From contig BBXU01000297.1 in the NCBI GenBank assembly GCA_001598975.1, positions 1 through 17,291 on the forward strand: a stretch of 17,291 nt of DNA. Reading direction: 5' to 3'. This stretch comes from Parachlorella kessleri. Its lineage: Eukaryota; Chlorophyta; Trebouxiophyceae; Chlorellales; Chlorellaceae. A program made the position numbers and the translations under genes. Shown here one piece after another: positions 9,336-17,291 of the stretch. Position 1 is the first letter of the stretch, and every line of letters starts with the position of its first letter. The notes beneath the pieces were generated by a model, which was not told where the DNA came from, ran no database searches, and was given only the letters and a program-made list of their open reading frames with translations.

Positions 9336-10505
9336 TCTGGCCAAGCACTAGGGATTTCTTGGGCTATACTTGGGTTGATCACAACCTACCAGGCATCAAG
9401 CGCACATCTCGCAAACGGCCAGGTGCTGAACGGTGACCTAAGGATAGCCTTACCAGCCACGGGAGTTTAGCAGTGAATACCATGATTGGGAAGTTCATGA
9501 GAGTTGGCCATGGCATGCATGCTAAGCATTGACACCCTTGGACATGCATCGTCAGGGATGGTTGCCTGAAAGTCCAGACTGGCAAGACAAGCCTTACAGA
9601 CTGGTGTCGATGGTGTTGGCATTGGGATGGAGACATATGAAGCTTGCCATGTTTTACCGTGAGAAGGGCTTGCACCAATTGTCTAGTAGGTCAGGTACCT
9701 ACTCCATCCATTTGGGCTGGAGGCCATCGCTTTCTAAACCCCAGTCTGTTCCATCATCTACACCAGCTTTGGATGGGGTGCACGTGATTTTTCTCAGCAT
9801 TAGGATGGACTATTACATGGCTCATAAATACAATCAGTTGTTTCACTACCCACCATCGCACAGTTTTCTAGTCGAGCACTCCCCACCTGCCTGTGCACCT
9901 GCACACAAATGTGTCTGCAGAACAAGGCAGATTGGGATGTACTCGACTACAACACCGTGATGGTGGGTACTGCAACAATTGATTGCATTTATAGGCCATA
10001 TACTAATCCATCCTACTGTTAGGAAAAGTCACCAATCTGCTTGTGGTAACTTGGACGGCTTCAGGGAGGCTTTCCGATACTTGACCTAAACTTTCGACCT
10101 GGCCAATGGCGGGGCAGAGACTCTCATTGTATGCACTTTGCTTGGTTTTGTTGCAGGGCAATTAGTGCACTGAGAGTATGCTATTCTCATCATGCTACTT
10201 TTTCCTGTATCTTACAAGCCCTGCTGTAGGTAATGTACCATATACAGTTCCACATCGAAAAACATGATCCATTTGAACAAGCACCACACATGGTGCAAGA
10301 CAACCAAGCACAGACCGGCAAGGTTAATTGTCAAATTGCCAAACTGGCACAACCCCTCATCCCCAGTCAGTCTAAGCCATCTTTGTCTTTACTGTCAGCA
10401 TTTTATTGTCCACCAAAATTGTATGGCACGTATGCCTGTGACCACACCAGCCGCTTAACACATCCGCGAACCGAGAGCCTGCCGCAACACCGCATGCGCT
10501 GCTGC
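9336..10505. other. Intergenic region, lower GC, with no supported gene
   Basis: It contains the promoter and 5' leader of the zinc-finger gene on its left and the 3' UTR of the small charged-protein gene on its right. Base composition is visibly more AT-rich than in the surrounding coding DNA. A 143-codon plus-strand frame (9529-9960) is the longest; it shows no domain and no coding-like bias, so I do not annotate it as a gene. No mobile-element ends or RNA gene were seen. Confidence 0.45.
10212..10216 (-). terminator. TGTAA polyadenylation signal of the small charged-protein gene
   Basis: TTACA on plus reads TGTAA on minus, about 290 bases after the TAA at 10508-10506. This is a typical algal 3' UTR length, and it supports that stop codon as the gene's end. 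Confidence 0.55.
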
Positions 10506-11396
10506 TTAAGACTGGGCCTCCCGATTCTTTTGGTCAGACAGGGGGTTGTCGGCACGCGCATCCTCATTTTCGCGGCTGGCCTTGCCCATTTGCTCCTTCT
10601 TGAACCGCTCAACTGCCTCCTGCTTCTCTGGGTTATCCTGCAGTGCCCATAGGGATTATGGCCAGGGTTACATTAAACCCATGTAGCCAGCTACATAGCC
10701 GCTTGGATTGTGTAGTGACAGTGGGCTTGCAAGTGACAAGCAAGGCTCGCTTGTCTTTCAAAGTTGTGCAGGCTGACCGGCTAGCAGAACTTGCGCAAGC
10801 ACAGCTGTATGCGTTTATATAATATGTTTTATAATAATGTCTGGTATAGAAAACCTTGGGGCTGGGGAAACCCCTGGCAACATTACACACCGTATCAACA
10901 CCACCCCACCTCACCTTGGCAAAGTGGATTTCGTCACCATAACGCTCCGCGCGGGTCACAGTAGCCTTCTCACCAGAGGACAGCCCGCCCATGTCTGGGT
11001 CCCCATGGCGCCTGCGACAAGCCCACACACCATGTACTGCTGACATGCTAGCTGTAGGTGTCTGCAACCTGAGGTATGATTTACACAAGTGTGAATTGAG
11101 CTGTCAGTCGATAAGTGGCGCCATTGATCACTGCTCCCTTAAGTAGGACAGCTAACCAAAGTCTCACCTGTCAATGTCAGTTGTCGCGCCCTTGAACTGG
11201 CCTTGGATGCGAGGACCCTCTGCAGGCATGGCGGAAGTCGGGAAACTCAGTTGTTGTTTTCAACGGTTTGCAAAGGCACAGCCAAAGCAGTTGTAAATAA
11301 CCCATCAGCCGTTTTGTCGAACCAAGTTGCCGCTCAAATCAAACATTGCCGCAGAGACAACCCACCAACGTTGGGATCACGGTCAGCATCTGCCAT
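10506..11396 (-). CDS. Small, highly charged hydrophilic protein of unknown function (four exons, complete)
   Basis: Exons: 11396-11366, 11219-11168, 11011-10915 and 10637-10506. Intron phases 1, 2 and 0 match at every GT-AG junction, giving 103 residues from MADADRDPNV to NREAQS. About 40 percent of residues are D, E, K or R; there is no Cys or Trp and only one Tyr. No signal peptide or membrane segment is visible. Residues 61-80 (DNPEKQEAVE onward) could form a charged helix; the rest should be disordered. This composition resembles hydrophilins and LEA-like stress proteins, but I cannot match a named family, so that is only an analogy. The ATG is the only one that joins in phase to exon 2. 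The model is supported by four exons agreeing in phase, exon boundaries such as GCCAAG|GTGAGG, and a downstream TGTAA. Its neighbours on both sides are unrelated minus-strand genes. Confidence 0.8.
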
Positions 11397-12425
11397 TTTG
11401 CGCTGTTCGCGAGCTTGTCGAACGTATCGAGTTGGTCTCGGAACGAAAGTAGTCAGAGGATTTGCAGCAACTGAGCTCCCAAACCAAGGGTTTCATGCCA
11501 GCAAAGCCAGCCTTGTAGACAGGCTAGCAGCTTCGCACAAGCGGTCCCACCCGTGCCACGCACTGCTGAACTCCTGACCCTGTTCCGTGGCTCCAAGGCC
11601 TGCGAAGCCGTAGGGAAGCCTGACTCTGTCCACGTTGGACTAGCAGGGGCCAGAGCCGGCCCGTGAAGCCCCGTCAGCGGCCTCACAAAAAGCTGTGGTC
11701 CTAAACCCAGAGTGACTCAGCGCCTGCCAGCCGTACCGCCGCCCTGCGCGGCTGCAAAAGAGATCTCGTGGTCATAGCAACTGTCCTCTTTGTCCTGCTG
11801 TTACCGGGAGGACTTTCAAAACGTCCGCTGGTGGCAGTCCGGTATTGCGCCCGCGCCCAGCCCAGTCATCTCATGTCGGTACTGGTGCTTCAGCGCTATC
11901 CGCTTGCTTGCCTTTGAGTAGTGTGCCGTTCAGTGTCACGTAGTGGAGCAGGCCCTCAGCTACCTGGCGACCTAGACTGCTGTTGCAGGTGACTTAGAAG
12001 TTTGGTGCAAGGTTTGCTGCCATGCAACACAGCAACATGTTCCTAACTAGCTTAAGCTTACAGGAAGCCTGGCTAATAGTTGAAAGTGCCGTCGGTGTAT
12101 GATGGTAAACCTCTGCCGGTACGCTTTGACACCAAGATGCAGGCCACCCAACAGGAAACCCTCATTCTCTGCATGACAAACACCAGGCAGACCAGTTGTC
12201 GCTCAACACATGCTTTCCAACCCAGTCCTTATATGCTCCCCCTATTTGAGGCGGCCTTCTGACTGATGGCAGACCCAAGCAAGGCATGGTGTCCATCATG
12301 GCCATATGAACATTCGACATGTTGGACAGCAAAGGCTGGTATGGGGAGTCGGGGAAAGCCGTTCAGTCATCCGACAGTTGTCTACACCACTCCTGCTCAC
12401 GAAAGGCAGCTTGCAAGCTTTACCG
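11397..12425. other. Intergenic region: promoter of the small charged-protein gene and 3' UTR of the U32 gene
   Basis: The first about 660 bases (to the TGTAA at 12058-12062) should contain the promoter and 5' leader of the small charged-protein gene. The remainder is the 3' UTR of the U32 gene. Frames on both strands are short, overlapping and unlike proteins. No specific promoter motif or repeat can be supported. Confidence 0.45.
12058..12062 (-). terminator. TGTAA polyadenylation signal of the U32-family gene
   Basis: TTACA on plus reads TGTAA on minus, about 365 bases past the TGA at 12428-12426. It supports the spliced 3' end chosen for the gene. Confidence 0.5.
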
Positions 12426-15400
12426 TCAATATCTTGCGGCCTTCTGGGCAGCTGCTGTGGGTTTGAGCGACATCACAGCCTTCTCCCCCCGTACTTCCAG
12501 CGAGCCAAGCCCAGCCCCATGGGCCCGCCCGTTGGCATCCGGCAAGCCCTGTACAGAGGTCGGCAGCCAGTCAACCCCCCCGCTTAGCTGCATGCGTGGA
12601 TACCCACCACACTTAATTGCGAGCAGCTACCAGCAAAGCTAACATGCTCGTCCATCAATTCAAGTCTCGAGGGCCACCAATAAACATCAACTGCCCATGC
12701 AACCCTGGCCTCAGCACGCCTTTCCGCCGAGCGCACCATGACAAACCTCAGCTGGCCCACCTGCAGCACTGCCCAGGTTCGCCGCTGGGCCTCCTCCCAC
12801 CCACGCTGAGCGCGCTGGGCCTGCTGCGTCGCCCGCCCGACGCCTCCGCCCCGCTGCTGTGCCTGCTGCGACACCTCATGCGCTGCCAGCAGCGCCTGCC
12901 TGTAGGCCTCCAGCAGGGGCGCCACATGCTGTCCAGGCTCGTCCACCAGCTCGACCCTAAAAGCGGTCAGGCCAGCCGACAGCAGGGCGGGCAGGAGGGG
13001 CAGGCCGGTCTGGGCCTGGGCATTAAAGACCGTGTTTCTGCAGCCCTGGTCCGCCAGAACCAAGTGGTCGGCACCTGTACAGGGAGGGGGGGAGGAAGGG
13101 GGGCGACATGTGGCCCGCTCGGGGAGTCTGTTAGAATATAGCACTGCAGCCAGTACATAGCCAGAACACATATGGCAGATCGCAGACTATGCTGTGGGAG
13201 CACAGTGACCGGCCAGGTTGAGACTGTGCATCCAGCAGGGGCCTATCACACGGAGTGGTGGTGCTGTGGTGCACGTACCTGCACTGTCCCGCAGGTGCAC
13301 CGCGTTCTTTTCGCACGGATGCCCGCAGTCCCTGCAGGCACACCAACCACAGTTGACATGCTCGGACCAACTTTCAGCACCAGCCAAGGGGCCTGCCCGG
13401 CAGCAACAACAACTGACGGTCAGCCCCAGCACCACTGTGGAGCCCCGGACACCCCTTCTACGCCTGGCCGCTTGCAACAGGGGGCGGTGAGCGCATTCCA
13501 CAGCACACGGGAGCCCACCTCACCTGAAGGAGTTGCCATCCGACAGGAAGCGTGCAAAGACGCAGTGCTCGGTGTGGAAGATGGGCAGATGGTGGTGCAG
13601 GACCAGCTCCAAGTCATGAGAGCGGTGCCCTGCACGGTAGCAGAGATGGTGAGGGGCCCGCACGGCTAGGTTCTCACTGGAGATTCTTACTATACGCATG
13701 CGCGACATGCCAGCGCTGTCAAGGATGCACAGGTCTCTGGTTCCTGTTGGTCCCTGGCGCATCCGCCAACCATCATCCCTCTTGCTGAAAGAGCCTACAT
13801 GCAGCCGGCCGCACCAGCACAGTGCCATGTGTGCAGCTGGACAGCTGGCACGGCTGTCCACCTGAGGCCCATTCCGCGATGGTATAACTGCTTCAATGAT
13901 GTACTGATGAAAATCTCTACAGCCCAGCACTCACCCAGCGCCCGCGCCATGGCCTCCACCTGGGCGCCGTTGCAGTCGTGAGTGGGCGCCAGCCTGGACA
14001 GCCCGCTCCGCAGCAGCAGCCCGGCCGACAGGGCGTTGGACGCGTTCAGGGAGAAGTCGCCCTCCAGCATCGGCACCCTCACACCCTCCCCTAGGGCCGG
14101 CACCGCTGCCCCTGCAGGGTGGAGGGAGGGAGCAATGACAGCGGGTCTGGGCTAGGCGCAGCAGTGCCAGGGAAGCTTCACATCTGGAAGGCAACAGAAG
14201 ACGCTCCTCAAAGCTCCCTTGTCTAGCCAGTCCCAGGCCGCCTTTATAAAAGGTCTCATTGAGCTGGGGACAACCCAGGAATGCCCCCATGCAACTTGCT
14301 GCTGTGTCCCAGGCCTCACAGCTCAAATTCCCCTTAATTGCACACCGACCCCCAATGCCCGACCCTGCCCTCCCTCTTACCCCTCGCCCGTGCTGTCTTG
14401 ATCCAACCACAATTATTCAAGCCCGTCCCTCTTTAACAACCCCCCCCCCCCCTTCCACCCCCTTCCACACGCACAACACACACCACCACCACCGCAGCAG
14501 TGTGGGACAACTGCCATGGCTGCAAGGCCGTCCTGGCAGTCATTTCAGCGAGCAGCAACCAGGGGCCAAATCGCTGACAGAGCACACCCAACGCGCGCCC
14601 CGCCCTGCCCCTGCCTACCCGGCCCCCCAAGGTCCAGCAGCTGCTGCAGTGAGCCCGCGCCCCGCAGCAGCAGGGCGTCAGCCTGCAGCCGCAGGTAGAA
14701 GTGCAGCAGCGCCTCCTCCCCCGGCTTGAGGATGCGGGGGGTGGCCACCACCAGGCGCTTGCCCCCTGCCCTCACCGCGGCGCACGCCTCCCGCAAGCCA
14801 TGCACCTGTGGTGTGGTGGCAACACGTGCATACGGGGTCTTGGCGGGGCAGGAGCAAGCCGGCTGGGAGGGGTCTGTGTAGGGGCCAAGCCAGGCCTGGA
14901 ATGCACCGGCAGCCTTCCTCTGGGGTTTCCCAGCGGGTACTGCTTGTTCAGGTGCGGGCATGGAGCCCGCACAGGCTACCCGGCTCCTGGGGGTGCTCGA
15001 CCTGCTGCTGGCAAGCGCCTGCATGCATGCGCGCTGTGCATGCTGCTGCTGCTGCCGGCATGACCATCACCCACCTCCAGGAAGTCGAGGATGACTTCCG
15101 CCAGCCAGGGCAGGCGGAGCGCAGCGTCCACCTGGGCCTTCGACCGGCACAGCACACGCAGCGTGGGAGGAGCGGCACCTACGGCAAGGCACAAAGGTCA
15201 GACATATGAGCCGGGGAGCCTGCCTGCCCACAGGTAGCTATACGGCTTGCAGCCAGCTGCGGTGCAGCTTATGGCGAAAGAGTTATTTAGCGCCTGGATA
15301 TGAGCAGGGGTGCTGCCCATTCTTACACAGAATGCTGGCTCGAGGGGGTCATATACCCCCCAGCAGTCCTGCACCTGCTGCTCGTACCTCTGTACCCGCC

Positions 15401-17208
15401 TTGACCTAGAAAAGGCGCTCGGAGAACCCTGCTGTGACCCGGGTCTGCTATGCCACGCTGTGGGAGCCTGCACCCCCTCCTCCCACCTGTTGCAGCTGCA
15501 CCAGGCCCGCTGCTGGTCTCCCCTGACAATTCATCCCGCTGTAACTCCCGCAGAAGACTCCCCAGCACAGCCTCGCAGCTCTGCTCAGCCTCGCCCGCCA
15601 GCCCTGCTGTGCCATGGGCGCCAGCGCCCCTGCCATGCTGGCGCGCCGCCATCAAGGCTGCCACCGCCAGCCTCCGCGCCTCCTTGATTGCGCTGGCCGG
15701 GAGGAAGAGGCCAGCGCCAAAATCGCACCCTGCATTACATAAAGCAGGGCGGCGGGGCTTGCGCTAGGATGTGCTGCCGGGACGACGCACTGCCGCAAGG
15801 TGAAAGCAAGGCAGAAGTCCTAGCACTTGCAGCTATTGTGAGGTGGTCATGGGTCACCCCCGCATTGGGGACGCCCCTGCCTAGCACTGCTAGGCATACA
15901 GCCCAAGGTGCTAGGCTAAGGACAGCTGCAAACCCCTCACCCATCCATGTGTCTGGCCAGCATGGGGAGCAGGCCCTGGCCCCCGCACGCTGCGCACACC
16001 AGCCAACCCTCCAGGCTGCAATGCACCTCAGCCCTTTGCGGACCCCGCAGTGGGCAGATCAGCCACAACTTGCCGCAGCCTGACTCACCCGAGAAGTCCC
16101 AGTCAGCTGCCACAAGGGCCCCCTCGCCCCCCAGGTGCACCCCCACCGCCTTCCGGACCTCCTCCTCCCCCAGCCCCCTGCCCTGCGCAGCCGCCGCCGC
16201 CACGGGGCTCTCCCCGCGGCCGCCGACGCCCTCCGGGTCGGTAAGTAGTACCTCCAGCGGCGCCCCCGCAGCTGCAGACACTTGCACGCGCACCGGCAGC
16301 CGCCGCTGGCGCACCGCCGGCAGGCCTTCGTAGCTGGCGCGCAGGCGGGCATCCAGGGCGGAGTCCTTGTTGCGCCAGGCCAGGTGGCCGGGGCGCAGGC
16401 GGGAGAGGTTGACCTGGCCACGCCCAAAGAGGAGCTGCACCGTCTGGCCGGCGGGGGCGTGCGGCAGGGAGCCACCTGCTTGGGTGCGAATCTCATAGAC
16501 CTACAGGCACGGAAGGCAGTAGAGCAGGTTGAAGAAGCGACCCGGCATAGGCAGCAGGGTTGTTGTTGGCTTGGTTGGGAGTCCAAAGCGTACATCATTG
16601 TAGGGGAAAAGCTGCGGAATTAGCGGGTGGGCCGGCGGGAGAAACGGCGACGCAGCAAGGGCACTGCCAAGCACTGCCTGCAAGCGGTCCTCTCATCATT
16701 GCAGGCAACAACTCCCTCTGCACCGGCATGCAGTGCTGCCAGGGTTTGTGGCCGGTCTCACATACCTGGCCCCCCTCCTCCTTGGCTTGGGGGTCGCCAT
16801 GGTCAAACACAAGCCCGTCGCCGCGCTTGATGGGGCAGGCGAGCTCCACCACAACACCCTCCCGGGTCACCTGCAACCACAGGAGACCCGAGGCCGGCAC
16901 CATCACTGTTTATGTCTTGGGGTAGCGGCAGATTGGGTGGCTTAGACTGCCCCCCGGCACACGGACAGGCACAGAGTATTCCAGCCAGGCCTGCTTTCGA
17001 GTGTGTGGCACACGGGCCTACCACAGCTTCTCCCCCTGCACCGCCAGGGGCCCCAGGCATAAGTACGCCGCCCCACCTGGAGCACGGTTCCCGCGAAGTT
17101 GCCGCGGTGCCGGGGGGCCCGCCCCCGCACCAGCTGCTGGTGCCGGGGGCCCTCCAGGAACCCCGGAGTGAGGCCCGGGTGCGCCCCGTCCTGGCCCCGA
17201 GCAAACAC
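12426..17208 (-). CDS. Peptidase U32-family protein, DUF3656 region and second U32 domain (eleven 3' exons; 5' end outside window)
   Basis: Exons: 17208-17077, 16870-16766, 16500-16089, 15729-15487, 15178-15075, 14805-14619, 14111-13935, 13629-13524, 13331-13279, 13074-12761 and 12548-12426. Every junction is GT-AG and in phase, giving 651 residues to a TGA. Fragment residues 1-216 match the DUF3656 (collagenase-like) region: LTPGFLEGPRHQ, then KRGDGLVFD (59-67). From about 333 a U32-type barrel follows: VVATPRILKPGEE, EGDFSLNASNALSAG (411-425), LAPTHD, LPIFHTEHC, DCGHPCE and LADQGCRNTVFNA. Cysteines 476, 491, 495 and 518 are spaced like a possible Fe-S site. Characterised relatives include E. 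coli RlhA (23S rRNA hydroxylation), TrhP (tRNA) and UbiU/UbiV; a catalytic role here is inferred, and protease activity is doubtful for this family. The N-terminal U32 domain and any targeting peptide lie off the right edge. A Gln/Ala/Arg-rich insert near residues 570-600 looks lineage-specific. Confidence 0.93.
14440..14452. repeat. Poly-C tract (13 bases) in a U32-gene intron
   Basis: Thirteen consecutive C on plus, followed by a C/T-rich tract with CACC repeats, sit within the 507-base intron 14618-14112, the longest in the window. In the transcript this reads as a G-run region. Run length is prone to sequencing and replication slippage. Confidence 0.85.
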
Positions 17209-17291
17209 CTGCAGCGGGGAGACCAGCCGCCATCAGGCATTTGACCTTGGGGGGTTGTGAGTTGAAGCTGTGCAAGCTCACGATGAATGAG

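Noticed and set aside
9529..9960. 143-codon plus-strand open frame in the lower-GC intergenic region
   Set aside because: No domain, no coding-like third-position bias, no splice partners or poly(A) signal in a fitting place, and many His/Ser/Pro/Cys codons typical of chance translation. Transcript evidence would be needed.
12584..12760. Unspliced continuation of U32 exon 13074-12761 to a stop at 12584
   Set aside because: The continuation has no family-like sequence. Using the CAG|GTGGGC donor at 12760 and the acceptor before 12548 keeps phase 0 and yields a coherent C-terminus (LGSLEVRGEKA), which is much better supported.

Overview
The window looks like nuclear DNA of a chlamydomonadalean (volvocine-type) green alga. 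The coding DNA is GC-rich, genes are cut into short exons by GT-AG introns of about 130-510 bases, and TGTAA, the green-algal poly(A) signal, lies 3' of several genes. No operons, Shine-Dalgarno sites, CRISPR arrays, rRNA or tRNA genes were seen. I inferred every gene model by hand from reading frames, splice sites and intron-phase agreement. The species is not determined.

Layout, left to right. (1) 329-505 (+): last exon of an unrecognised gene that enters from the left, with a TGTAA signal at 881. (2) 3799-2331 (-): a complete six-exon glycine-rich RNA-binding protein, 163 aa, with one RRM and a Gly/Tyr/Gln tail. (3) 9335-5004 (-): a seven-exon gene of about 850 codons. It encodes an N-terminal Cys/His zinc-binding domain, a CCCH zinc finger, a charged helix, two UBA-like domains and a long low-complexity tail. 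An in-frame TGA falls inside the first zinc-binding domain. (4) 11396-10506 (-): a four-exon gene for a 103-aa, highly charged protein without Cys or Trp. (5) 17208-12426 (-): eleven 3' exons (651 aa) of a peptidase-U32-family protein whose 5' part lies beyond the right edge.

Genes 2-5 run head-to-tail on the minus strand; gene 1 converges on gene 2. Stretches between genes (about 506-2330, 3800-5003, 9336-10505 and 11397-12425) hold UTRs, promoters and simple repeats, with no further gene I can support. Two genes point to RNA-level regulation (RRM protein; CCCH/UBA protein). The U32 family includes RNA-hydroxylation factors in bacteria. There is no evidence that these genes form one pathway.

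The points most worth checking are the TGA inside the otherwise intact zinc finger, the unusual domain combination of that protein, and the duplicated 51-base tail exons of the RRM protein, whose stop codon overlaps a splice-donor sequence.
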